Source: Diogma glabrata (lineage: Eukaryota > Arthropoda > Insecta > Diptera > Cylindrotomidae). From it: a DNA stretch of 64,000 bases. A program made the position numbers and the translations under genes. The stretch spans positions 244,695,926 to 244,759,925 of the forward strand of contig OY856188.1 in NCBI GenBank assembly GCA_963693315.1. The letters are read 5' to 3'. The notes under the pieces are model-generated. The model searched no databases and was not told where the DNA came from. It was given only the letters and a program-made list of their open reading frames with translations. Numbering within the stretch: the first letter of the stretch is position 1; the number at the start of each line of letters is the position of its first letter. Shown here one piece after another: positions 1 through 11,889 of this stretch.

Positions 1-897
1 TTGGCAACAACATCGGTTACTGAATTGAAATTTGATGTAGATGACTATGTTTTAGATGAAATTCAAAGAATGGAAAATGTGGTTGCTCAAAAGGTAATGA
101 ATGTATTTTTGGACAGTTGTTATTCTTATAATCTTCAAAAATTTAATTTATTAGCAAAACGACGTAATAATGGAATTGAAAGAATTTCAACATTTTGGCA
201 AAAATTATTTTAAAAATGTAAAACTTCATCCAGATGCTTTCTTACAAATGGTTATTCAGTTAACCTACTACAATTTACATAAAAAATTTGCACCTACTTA
301 CGAAACAGCTATGATTCGTTTTTACTACAAAGGGCGTACAGAAACAGTACGATCATGTTCTCAGGCAGCTAGGGAATGGGTTCTATCTATGCATGATGCA
401 AATAAATCAAAAGATGATAGATATGACCTACTAAAAAAATCGGTTGAAATACATAATATGTTAATGAAAAATGCTAGAACGGGTAAGGGGTTTGATCGTC
501 ATTTATTCGCTTTATGGTGTTTGTCGTATGAAAATGGAATTGACACACATGATATTTACAACGACCCATTGTATAGTAAAAGTGGTGGTGGTGGTAATTT
601 TATTCTATCAACTAGTTTATTAGGGTATACAGTTAATACGGGGTTTGTTGCTCCAATGGTATCTGATGGTTATGGAGTGTTTTATAGTATTACCGAAAAT
701 GAGTAAGAATTGATTTGCTATCTTTAATCAACAACTTAAATCAGTAATTCTTATTTTTTAGAATAACCACGCTTGTTTCAACATTTAGAAATAGCACAGA
801 AACAAGCACACATAAATTTACAAAAGAACTACATAGAGTATTGATTGAAATTCGAGATTTAATAGACTCTGTACTACATGAACAGTCCAAATTATAA
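1..897 (+). CDS. Carnitine O-acyltransferase, probably peroxisomal octanoyltransferase type (3' part, three exons)
   Basis: Partial gene, open at the left edge; read as exons 1-93, 155-702 and 762-897, giving 258 residues. It would transfer medium-chain acyl groups between CoA and carnitine. Visible family landmarks are GRTETVRS (residues 91-98), GKGFDRH (141-147), the glycine run before LSTS (residues 182-185, the acyltransferase STS motif) and DGYGVFY (202-208). The catalytic histidine lies upstream, outside the window. Intron 1 (94-154, 61 nt, phase 0) has GTAATG and TTTATTAG ends; its removal joins two frames at the conserved stretch before FGKNY. Intron 2 (703-761, 59 nt) has GTAAGA and a pyrimidine-rich TTTTTTAG end; without splicing a stop follows at 704. 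The last exon ends in SKL, a canonical peroxisomal PTS1, which supports the octanoyltransferase reading over a mitochondrial enzyme. GRTET also fits CROT/CPT better than carnitine acetyltransferase. Subfamily assignment is inference. Confidence 0.9.
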
Positions 898-967
898 AAC
901 AGAAATTTCAATATTTACGTTTCTATTAATCAGTTCAGCATGGTTGTAATTAATGTATTATGTCTGA

Positions 968-973
968 AATAAA
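968..973 (+). promoter_or_regulatory. Poly(A) signal of the acyltransferase gene
   Basis: AATAAA about 70 bases after the spliced stop codon at 895-897, the usual distance for a cleavage signal. Signals of this sequence are frequent by chance in such AT-rich DNA. Confidence 0.5.
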
Positions 974-1059
974 AGGGTTAACTAACAAGTTATTAATTTT
1001 TAATAATCATAACGTTTGTCTTGTATTGTTCCGTATTATAAAAAGTAACATTGCTTTAC

Positions 1060-1118
1060 TAATATTATAATAATATAATATATAATATTATAATATTATT
1101 ATAATATTATATATTATA
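1060..1118. repeat. AT-only palindromic simple repeat
   Basis: A run built from alternating TAATATTATAA blocks, self-complementary in many registers. It lies just beyond the acyltransferase 3' end and has no coding potential. Confidence 0.7.
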
Positions 1119-1120
1119 GA

Positions 1121-3503
1121 CTAATGTAATGTATATTATAAACTATGGCGTATTTTATACAAATACACTTATTGAAAATATCGTTAAAGTATTTCCTCAA
1201 TTCGATATTTCAAACAACATAGAAGTAATGTTTCAGAACAAGAACATTTCTCCTTTAACAGTCAATAGTTTTGTGGCGAACATCAAAACTAAAATCATTT
1301 CTCAAAAAAAAAATTTTTAATTTAGCAGGCGATGATTTCGTTAACATTTATTAAAAAAACAAAAACTATTTTTTTCATTCAGATTTTGTTTTTTCCAAAT
1401 AGTTTCGAGTTCTTAATTTTCGTGTTAAATTAAAAATGTAATTCTCTATGTAAATTATATTTCATCGCCTCGCCATCAATTTGATTAATACAATAAGACA
1501 AATTTCATGTAACTTGTATAATCTATTTATAAATACAATTAAACTCTAAAATGTTATTGTGTTTTGAGAGAATTTAATTTATATTTGTGCTACTTAATAA
1601 TGGTTCAAGACCATTAGTGAATGTGGAAGCTAGTGTACCTGAAGAAGTTTGGAAATAAATTTAATTCATGATATGGTTGTTACAACAACATTTTATCCGC
1701 TGCCTTTTGTGTTTATTTTACGTGAGCATTATAATTGTTAAATCATAATGAAGATTCAGCTTAATCAACGCATTCAAAGTAACTCATAAAATTGGATACA
1801 ACATCTCGTATCATCATACTCATCTCCTGAATAATTCAACGCCACTAGCAGCCAGCCTCTATATTAAAATCTACCTCCACTCAATGCAGTATCATCTAAA
1901 GTTTGTCCAACGAGTTTGATTAACTGGTGTTGGAAATGGGGTTGTAAAAATCAAGATCATCTAAATGGAACTAAAATTTAAAGGTATTAAACAGAAACTG
2001 GACCTTTCTAAACCACTTTATATATGAAATGGAAAATAAATTAAGAGAAAAGTAATGGAGGTTGAGCTGGCTCCGCAGTTATCGCCGTTTTATTAGTTTT
2101 ATTAAACGGAAACCTGTACAAAAATTAGCGAATGTTGAAGTCATCATTACTGATAATTGCTAACCTCGTTTAATGGTGAAATAGTACTTGAGCTCATTCT
2201 TAACATTTCTTTGCAGAGGATATTTGTGTAATTGTTTCCGCCACATAGCTTTTATTTTTTGCCTCTGCATCACCATTGCATCAATCTACTGGTACTTGCC
2301 CGCAGTTCAATCATTAGATTATCGGTGAAAACATTTGTGTTAATCACAATTCCACCGCTGTCACCAACTTTACAAATACATTTATTTTCTGGAACTAACT
2401 TAAAAATACATATTCATTGCGTTCAAATTTTCATACATATAAAGACACCATTGCTTCTTTAGATTATTGCTACGTAATGTTGTTGTACGACTGCTTACTT
2501 TTGATATAAATTGTTGATTTGGACGACCAATGCTGGACCATTTTGGATCAATATAATTCTTGGCGAGTATATACCAGTTTTTTAGAAAATTTGAAACTAT
2601 TTAATTTCAGAACGTCTGTGGCATTAACTACAGTTCCGGTAATTCCAACTGGAGTTTCACTAAGCAGCACGCAATTAATATAATGATATCATAAACGCCG
2701 GTGTAAAAGAGGAGAAGTTATTTGCTTTTATAAATCAGAGTAAACTGTAATATTCTATTTGAAAAACAAAAAAAAAACTTAATGTTAGATTTTTCGTAAC
2801 ATAAATTGTCACGCCATATTGTATCATATAATAAATTGATGTTTTTATGAAAAACTGTAATTACATTGAGTTAAGTCGTTGGTGCCAAACAAATTTCAAT
2901 TGATACAAATTATATAAACCTATATAATAAATTTAAACTCAATCATTACTAAAGTGGAATTTCATTAAACAAATACAATCATAATACTTTGTATAGTGCA
3001 TAGAACGTTTTTGTATCGATTTATTCTGATTCCTCCAAAATAGTTCGAGTATGATTAAATTAGCTGTACATAATATGAAGTAATTTTTAATATAAAGTAT
3101 TATTTATATTACACAATTTATGCATCAATTTGATTGAATCATCGCTTCATCCTGAAGCTAGAAAGTGCAGGTCTGGTTCCAATTATCTACTGAAGTAGAT
3201 AAGTATTGTGTATTTATGTTATACGGATAAAACAAATTTCAAACACAGCAGTATTCCGCTTCTCCATTAACTGCAGTAATTTAACAACGCCACTAGCAGT
3301 CAATCTTCATCTGGACAGCGCCATTCTCTGGATATCTTCAACATCCAAACGTCCAATATGGTCCGGTTGTGAAACAGTTTCATATTCGCAACAATGTATT
3401 GATGTTTTGCGACTTTTTTAATTCGTCTAAAATATTTCATAAACCGAAGATTGTTCTAACATCAATCTTCTCTATGAAAACCTTTAATTGTGCAATTATA
3501 GCC
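1121..3503. other. Intergenic stretch without a recognisable gene
   Basis: No conserved protein or RNA recognised. Small open frames at 1129-1320, 2232-2462 and 3206-3421 show no familiar motif. A 15-base word, CAACGCCACTAGCAG, occurs at 1837-1851 and again at 3285-3299 with loosely similar flanks, which suggests two decayed copies of one dispersed repeat. Confidence 0.5.
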
Positions 3504-3590
3504 GCGTTCGATTTTGACTGAAGTAACTGAAACAACTAAAAAATTGTATGTAATTGTTGGTTTTTCAGTTATTTCAGTCAAATCGAACGC
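3504..3590. repeat. Short hairpin element (MITE-like)
   Basis: Two arms of about 40 bases face each other around a few central bases. The left begins GCGTTCGATTTT at 3504 and the right ends AAATCGAACGC at 3590. The arms differ by a few substitutions and one or two indels. No clear target-site duplication was seen. The size and shape suit a minimal foldback or MITE insertion upstream of the globin gene. Confidence 0.6.
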
Positions 3591-3827
3591 ACCAGATATC
3601 TTGCTAATAAATTTTGTTGAAAAAAGCACATCGTAAATATTCATTCAGATGACAAGTAACTGATTTTTTTTCTGTATACTGTTGCCTGGCAACACTGAAT
3701 TCAATTAATTCCAACAGCTTAAATTTAATAATTTTATTTGACAACCACAAATGTCTCGATACATTTGAAATTTTCGGTTAATTTTTTGGTTAAAATTAAA
3801 TGTAAAAAAAATTCAAAATTTAATAAA

Positions 3828-4810
3828 ATGTCAAATCCAGAACTAACAGTTGATATTCTAAATCACGAGTACAGTAACCAATTATTTACTGAACCTCAAA
3901 AATCAGCATTGTTGGGAGCATGGCGAATAATAAAACGAAATTTAAAATATCATGCACGAAACGTATTTACAATGTAATGTTTTAATTAAATTATGGTTTT
4001 AATTGTTGAAACTGATAATTATTTTTGTTTTTATTTAATTATAGTTTTTTTGAAAAATATCCAAATTATTTAAAAGATTTTGATCGGAATAATGAAAATA
4101 AATTTTTACACGATCACACGGTTTATGCATTTCAAACGATTGGGTCACTTATAGAAAATGATTTAAACGATCCGATATTGTTTCATTGCAATCTGGCAAA
4201 AATTGGTAAAATCCATCATAATGTTAACATCAATCAGGCAGATGTCTATGTAAGAAGCTCTATTTAATTTTTTTTCCTATGACTGCTTGATTTCAAATAT
4301 TGTATTAATATTTGAGTTTTATTAAATTTATGTAAGAAATTTTAATGTAAGGAGGGTGCTTGCCAGAAAGTTTCACTACTTTCTACTAATTGATTTTGAT
4401 AAAATTTATTTAACATATGTTGGTTTATTAAATAATAATTCATAATAACTATTCTCCGTCTTTATTTCACAACTGCTAAATAAAGAAACTGGCAGAATTA
4501 ATTTTTTACCAAAATGGCAGCCAGACCTCCCTGTCGAACAGCCTATATTTATAGATTAGGGTGTCCGATTGCAATCCTTATTTCTTGATTTAATTTTTAA
4601 GTTTGTGATTGGAAAAAGTGACTTCTTTTGTACATATTTAATCTTTACCGCTTCCTAGCTAGAATTAATTTCCCCGTTAATTTATTTCAGAAATTTATGC
4701 TGATTGTCATTGATTATTTAATAAAAGAATTATCAAGACATGATACAAAAACACTGGAAGAAGCATTAAATATATTTTTTCAAAAGCTCGTATTGTATCA
4801 TAGTGAGTAA
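3828..4810 (+). CDS. Globin (complete, three exons)
   Basis: Heme protein of 156 residues, exons 3828-3973, 4045-4249 and 4691-4810. Role: reversible oxygen or other ligand binding, most likely intracellular since no signal peptide is visible. The A helix is seen as TEPQKSALLGAWRIIK (residues 21-36). Phe61 sits at CD1, a likely distal His73 (E7) is followed by the typical hydrophobic E-helix spacing, and the likely proximal His106 (F8) lies in LAKIGKIHH. Intron 1 (3974-4044, 71 nt) is phase 2 at helix position B12. Intron 2 (4250-4690, 441 nt) is phase 0 near G7. These are the classical B12.2 and G7.0 positions of ancestral animal globin genes. The ATG at 3828 (AAA before, MSNPE) was chosen because it gives normal globin length; an in-frame upstream extension to 3738 is Lys-rich and unlike the family. 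Confidence 0.92.
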
Positions 4811-4914
4811 CACTCTACGACATAAATATGGTGGAAAGTCATTAAACTAAAGAAAACAGAAATATTAATTGATCTTCAAGAGTTTAAATATAAACGATGT
4901 GATTGCAATGGTTC

Positions 4915-4920
4915 AATAAA
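4915..4920 (+). promoter_or_regulatory. Poly(A) signal of the globin gene
   Basis: AATAAA about 105 bases after the globin stop codon. It is the first canonical hexamer downstream of the stop that I saw. Confidence 0.5.
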
Positions 4921-5234
4921 TATGAGCTGTTAAAAGCTGGAGACATAATCTTTCTTTTATTCTTTATTATCTTTTTTTAGCATTTTTGTGTAAATTAGTG
5001 TAGCCAAAATATCTACATATAAAATTTTTTATTTTTTATTTCGTTCCTAATCCTAAGAGTGAAATGTGTACTTTTAGTTTTTTACTACTGAAACTGGAAA
5101 CGATTGTATTTTATTTTCTGTTTTTTAAAATTCCCTTATCGCAGAACAAACTACGGAATAAGTGATCCATTGTTCACCGCTTCAAGGCACTTCAACTATT
5201 TTTCGGATGTCTTCGATTTTAATATATCCAGAAT

Positions 5235-6779
5235 CAGTGGCGAAGCGTGCTTCTGGAACTAGGGTAGACATATTCAAAAGTTTTATTAATATGCCAGTAG
5301 AAACTAATTATAGTACATTAAGATGAAAGGACAGGAGACTAAGGTTTTTGGACGTATGTGGAGTTTGCGAGTCGAAGCGCCAACCGAGATTTGCACCCAC
5401 ATTAAGTTTAAAATGACTTACATCCGTGCATCTTAGACTATATTTTTTATTCGCCGCAAGAAAAATATTTAAAAAAGATTATTCAATCTAAATCAAAATT
5501 AAAAATTTTAAAAATTTTGAAATAAAAATATTTTGTACAAATGATTGAGAAAAGCTCCTCAAGAATATTAAAGGGTCGAAGGCAAACAAAATCAGATTTT
5601 GTTGAATTGAGGAAGAAGCCTTTGAACTGAGGAAACAGTAGACATTTTCAAAAATGGCGGTTATCAAGTGCTTAACTGTTTTGATGGAAACATTTTACAA
5701 ACGTTCTATATCTAGAAAAGTTTAAAATATGTAGAGTTAGTGAGGTTTTAATCATCCGGGAGTAGAAACGTTGGGTACAAAAGGTTTCTGGCCGTTGCCC
5801 GGCACAATACCATTGGTTATTTATCAATATAACATTGTATAAATACCGTTTAAGAAGATATTCCTATGTAATCTTACAAACGAGCATGGTGTAGTAAATA
5901 GCATGGAAAAAATGTCATAGATTTGACGATGTTCTATATACAAATACATCACAAATATTCCAAAAATTATAATAAAATCCAAAATTTAAACTTTTTCAAC
6001 ATTCCAAAAATTTTCTAAAAATTATTAAAAAATCAAAAATTGAAACAATTTTCCAAAATTAATGCAAGAAATATAACAAAATCAAAAATTCAAACTTTTC
6101 CTAGAACTCTTAAAAGATTGCAATAAATATAACAAAATTAAAAATTCAAACTTTTCCCAAAATGCCGAAAATATTGCAAAAATTTTAACAAAATCAAAGA
6201 TTGAAACTTTTTTCGAAATTCTAAAAATATTCCAAAAATTAATCCAAAATAAAAAATTCAAATTTATTTTCCAACTGTTCCTGTTATTCAAAAGTCGTGG
6301 AATCGAATTTGGAATCACACAAAAAATTGCTCAAGAAACATCTTACTAATAATTACAATTTTTGTCAAAAATGCTTCTCTTAATATGTTTCTCAAAAAAT
6401 TTGGAAGCAAAATATATAAACAGAAATATGTAGACATAAACAAAACTGTCTATCCAAGAAGGAACAAAAGTTGAAAATTTGTTGTTGTTGCTATTGCTTA
6501 TTACGCCATTACGGTAGGTCATAATTTGCAACGTCTACTGTGAGAAAAAAACATTTCTGTTTGAAACTGGGAAACGTTTGTATTAAAGTTTCAGGAAGAT
6601 AGCTGAATTGTTTTTGTTCTAATTAATAATTATTGTATTAAAACTTAATGATTTTCTTTGAACGTTTGACAAAATACTATAAGTCGACATTATGCGAACA
6701 ATATGAAAAAAAAGTTTCATATTTCTATTAATTTTGGGTAGACACTGTCTAGTGTGTCTAAACCGACGCTTCACCACTG
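5235..6779. mobile_element. Non-autonomous hAT-like DNA transposon (1545 bp)
   Basis: The left end begins CAGTGGCGAAGCGT, and the right end read on the minus strand begins CAGTGGTGAAGCGT, a CAGTGG-type hAT terminal inverted repeat. The insertion is flanked by a perfect 8-bp target duplication, TCCAGAAT, at 5227-5234 and 6780-6787, the duplication length of the hAT superfamily. No transposase was recognised inside. The interior holds an AT-rich minisatellite at about 5930-6260 that is shared with other elements of the window. Confidence 0.88.
5930..6260. repeat. AT-rich minisatellite inside the hAT-like element
   Basis: Degenerate units of about 55-60 bp built around CAAAATTCCAAAAATATT followed by a CAAAATCAAAAATTGAAAC-like block. 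The same unit recurs at about 31060-31440, at 47260-48210 and, inverted, at 45290-45710. Confidence 0.65.
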
Positions 6780-6787
6780 TCCAGAAT

Positions 6788-9700
6788 GGTGTTTAAGAAC
6801 AGAATCAGATTAAAATTATTACATTAAATTTAAACTAAATTTCTTTAAACTCTTAATGATATATACTTGAATTTTATTAAACTGTTTCTAAATTGTTGTT
6901 TTTGTTTTTATTTTAATGTTTTAGTCTCTTATTTGTTTGTACTAGCTCATAATTTAGTATTGGTAGGCGTACCACACACACATTTTTCCGTAGGTAGTAA
7001 GTTAGGCTGATCCGTGACACTCTGAGGTGAAAGATTTATCTATCATTTATCAATTTATCAATCTATCATTTCTTAACGTTTCAAATTGCGTTGTGGATAA
7101 CGTGCTCGACTGATGTGCTGTAGGTAGTGAGTTAAACTCCTGTTATGGTACATATTTTTTTATTGTTTTTTTTTTTTAATTTTTATTAAATGCCATTAAA
7201 ATTATTTTTTTTATTTATGAATTCATAAAAATAATAAAAATTTCTTTATACAAATTTTAAAAAATTGATCTATAACGCAGTTTTTTAAAGTTATATTGCT
7301 ACTGTCTTCTGCAATTTGCATTCGAGTCATCATGCTAAATAAATATTGAATATATATAAAATTGAAAGTATGTCTGTTTGTCCTTTATGCATTAATACAT
7401 TAATCATCATGAAAATTTGGGAAGTTGTTGTGTAAACCTAATTTGCTTTTTATTTAACTATCGTTTTAAACGGTAGTTTGCTTTGATCAATGTTTTTTGT
7501 TGAACATAATTTTTATGAAATTAAAAATAACGTAAGAAAGACAGTATAACATGAAGGCTGACACAATTACATTTGTATATCTAAATTATATGTATTGGAA
7601 TTTTATCATCTTCACTAAATATATTGTCGGTTTGGAATTGTATGTAATACATGTTTCTAAAATTAAGTGAAGACTTAATACTTGTAACTTGATGCTTGAT
7701 AAAATCGATTATATCGATTTAAAGCTCACAATTACGAGATGGAAATCGTATAAATTCTATACAAAGAAGCATAGCTTATGTATGATTAAACATGGATGGC
7801 AATCATGATAAATAAAATAACTAAAAATGGTGGCGAAGTAAGTGATGAAGTGATGTTTAAACATGGAACAATTCATTTCTTTTATGTAGACAGGTGTTTC
7901 GTTGTAGGATCTGAGTGCTGAATTGAGTACTGAATTATAGCCATTTTTTATTGTGTTTCCTCTTATAGTTCTTAATATTCCGCCAGAACGAGTTGGGTAT
8001 CTATGATATTAACTGACAGAATTCAATATAATACTGGATGTGATTTGATTTGTTTTAATTTTGTGAACCATAATTGAAGCAAACAGTGTGTAGTTTTGGT
8101 GTGTTTTAAGTATTTTTCTTTCATTATGAATTATGTTTGTAGGTTTGTAGGAGTTAGTCTCTCATATTTAAAAATGTTTTTGATTGCCTTGCTTTGTGTT
8201 GTTTGTATCTCCTTCCAATCGTCATAGAACTGCTTTCGGTTGTTATTTTTATTTCATCCGAAATGTTATATAGTCGCACGTTTATGGTGATATAATATGT
8301 ATATATATATCACGAAGAAAACATTTAAAAATAACCCGAACATCCCTCGCCCCAACAAAAAAGTTACAACAATCGCATCTTATTTAAAATTTATTATCTC
8401 ACTTTCATATTTCATTTAACCGCTATGAAATCATAAATTAAAATTTCATAAATCTATGGTTTCGTAAATATTTTTACTTCCAGTATTTTATTTTCTCTAT
8501 TTACCTATAAAAATTATAAAAATCATAATTTATACTTTTCATGTTGCATGACTTAATTAAAGCATGAAAAATCTTAATATAAAAAAATAACACAAAGTTT
8601 TATGTTTTATTTTTTTAACAACAGAAAAAAGAGGATCGAGTCTACTGTAGAAGATGCAAAGAATTTTTTTTAAGGTGAAGCGAAAGAATTTCTATGTTAA
8701 AAAAATGCAAATAAAAAAAAAATTAAAAAAGATTAAACAGAAGTTGTAAGAAAAAGGATAATTTATTTTTTCTAGAAAATACGTAAATGAATTTTAAACA
8801 CGTTGAAAATAATTTAATTTATCTAAATTTCTTGTTCGTTTTTTTTTGTTGAATTTAAAGAATTCTAGGACTTTTGTTTTCAACTGGATATTAACGACAT
8901 TAATTCCGTATTTAACTGCACCCCAATTTTTAAGTAAGTTTCTTTTTTAACTATGTAAAACGCATTCAAATAATATTTCTAGGATAGGTAATATTGTATT
9001 GCTAGGATTGTAATATGTATTATTTTTAAGTATTTTGGTTCTCTTAATTTTTTCACCAACTGGAATAAAGTGATTGCCGTGAATCTTTCTTATCTTTCCT
9101 AAGATGTATAATGATACCCTGATGGTTCTATTGTCTTCGGTTTGATGTTTTGCTTCTCCCAGATTATGAACTTAGGGCTTTAGTATTGCCTTGGGGTTTT
9201 AGTTTGAGTAGCGAAAATCAGAAATTCTACGTCCACGCTGTGTTACCTGGGTAACGCTAACAGAATTAGGTTGGTGTAGTTGAGAGTGGCAGGGTAAATA
9301 CTGCTTATACTCAATGATTCTGCACCATGGCAAGTTATAGGCGTCATAAAACCAATGCAACTCAAGCGTCTGTTATCCATGTTAGGGGCGGCTTCCAGCG
9401 GATCACGCTTTATAAACGTACATAAAAAGGTTGTACATAAAAAATTTGGGTTGGGCGAAGAGCTAGTCTCCCATTTCTGTAAAAAATTATTTGTCATGAA
9501 TTTGCACAGACGGCATGAGATCCATGAGATGTAAACGCCAGATAGAGAGAAAGGTTTTAGTTTTATTATTGCTTCAGAAAAATGGGCCGGTGTGTTGCAC
9601 TGAGTGTCGACAATGATAATAGAGATTTGTATAGTTACCAGGACCATGGTTAAAAAAATAAATAAACCACAAATAATTAATGTTTTTACTTAACTAAACA

Positions 9701-11187
9701 CAAACTCACCATTATAACAGTTACCATTATAGTGATCCAGCACATCTGGCTCTTATACATTCCAAATGTTTATTGATCTCACCAAATCTGTACCAGAAGA
9801 TGTTCCATTCCATCGAAATAAGTAACTTAGAGCTCTCAATTATCGCGAATGTCAGAACATATTTTTTTCCCTCATCCCAACACTCTAGGCCCATTGACTC
9901 TAACCTTTGGATTTTGAATAATTAGTAGCGTGAGATATTTTTCAGCGGCCTACCAAGTACAGATCTATCCCAAGCCAGTTAAATATTTCTTCATTCTTGC
10001 TGTTCACATAACATTAATCGGTTTGAAATAAATTCCTTCAAACCGAATTTCTAACTTCCACTCGTTACGTTTGATTGAATTGCAAAAGTGCCAAACAATT
10101 GTTCTCCCACCCAAAAATCTGAGAGATATTGCTAATCCGGAAGTAGATAATCATTCTTTTATTTCAAAATAAAATAAAATTCGTTTCATTTTTTTCTGGT
10201 TTTTTCATATCAATTTTTTTTGTGAACGAAATGGAAATGAATAGAATATTTGAATGTGACTTGAATTTGATAAGAAAACGTTTTACATTTTTCTTCGTAA
10301 CGGAAAAAAAACTTGTTAAGTTTTGTAAATTTTTCTTATTATTCGTTTTTCTATTTTTTATTGTATAACAAGTAAAAACACGAAGAAAATATTAAAATTA
10401 AGTAGAATACTAATTTTTGGTGGGTTGTGATGTTTTATAAAAAATCTACAAAAAAAACAAATTTCGTAAATGATTTTGATTTTTTTTTGTAATGATTATC
10501 TATGATCTGTGTAAAATTAGGTCTGCTACCAATTAAAGAAGTAGAACTAAGGTAAGATATTTAAATATTAGTCCTATTTTTATGCTTAGAATAAAAGCAA
10601 GAGACGATTCTGTCGATTAACTGATAAGACTGAATATTTTAAAGAAAAAATATGAGACATTTGATTTGATCCATATTCTTGCGGAGCCTAGGTCTTTAAC
10701 CTAAATTCTGTATTCTTCGAAGTATTTTTTTGTGTAAAACAAAATAATTAGTTTAGTTTCATCAGTTTGTGCAAAGATACAGGTTTATGCTTCGCAACCA
10801 GTCTAAGCGTTGTTTAACCTGAGTTTGATTTTCAGCAACAATTCTGGATTGACTCAATTACTTTATCGCTGCCCATCAAATCGTTTTTCTTAGGCTAAGA
10901 AGACTGAAATTCTTGAGTGATTTAAAAAAAAAAGTTATAACAAAATTAAAAAAATTTAAAGGAAATTTTTTTCGTTTAAAAAAGGGTTAGGATGTACTGC
11001 ATGTGCACTCCATTATAAATTTTAGTATAGTCAAAACACTCTAATGAAAATTCATAACCAAAATTATTTTCTCACCAAATGAAGATGCATCATGTATATA
11101 TGTAATTATTATTGAATTCTTTCGATCTAAAAAACTAACTATTTTCGCATCAAAATTTGTAAATGAAAACAAATTTTAGATTCATAC
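6788..11187. other. Intergenic stretch without a recognisable gene
   Basis: Very AT-rich with many homopolymer runs. A minus-strand frame at 9243-9647 (134 codons) lies in a patch of slightly higher GC but shows no domain I recognise. Around 7087-7150 there is a faint tRNA-like stretch (GTGCTCGACTGATGTGCTG, then GAGTTAAACTCC resembling a B box), too degraded to call. Confidence 0.45.
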
Positions 11188-11889
11188 TAGGTCATTCAAT
11201 AAGTCCGTAGGATGACACATAGATGGCGTTACTAGAATTTTTTCCATATGATTTTTATTTAGTACTAACCTTCAAACGATACGTGTATAAATTTGACAGC
11301 AATCTGACTATTTATTCGTGAGTTATAGCATTTTGTGTGAAGCAACTTTTGTTTTTGAAAAAAAATGGAAAAAAGTGAATTTCGAATTTTAATAAAGCAT
11401 TGCTTTTTGATGAAAAAAAATACAGTGGAAACCAAACAATGGCTTGATAAACATTATCCAAACTCTGCTCCATCGAGACAAATGGGATGGCTGAATTTAA
11501 ATGTGGTCGTACCAGCACAAAAGATGCAGAGCGCAGTGGACGCCCAAATGAGGCTGTTATTCCAGAAAACATAAAAAAAATCCACAAATTGGTTATGAAC
11601 GATCGCAAATTGAAGGTGAACGAAATAGCTGACATTGTAAAGGTAGCAGATGGTAGTGTTTTTATTTATTTATTTATTTATTCATTTCATCTTTAGTATT
11701 GCATACAGGTAGACTACTTTCTTAATTTTAAATAAGTTTTTATATAAATTTACAACAATAAGCTAAAATAATAAACGATTTTTAAAAAATTACAGCTTAA
11801 AAAGAAACAATAATAATAAAATCAAATATACAAAGGAAAACAATAAAAATAAAATTAAAAATCAAATGTTCGAATTGAACTAAAACAAA

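Noticed and set aside
1129..1320. 63-codon frame after the acyltransferase gene
   Set aside because: Starts in an AT repeat and has no family resemblance; considered and dropped as an additional exon because the acyltransferase already ends in SKL.
3738..3827. N-terminal 30-residue extension of the globin
   Set aside because: In frame but Lys/Asn-rich and absent from typical globins; the ATG at 3828 gives the normal length.
9243..9647. Minus-strand frame of 134 codons in a GC-richer patch
   Set aside because: Longest unexplained frame, but no recognisable motif, no repeated copy and no splice context; kept only as a note.
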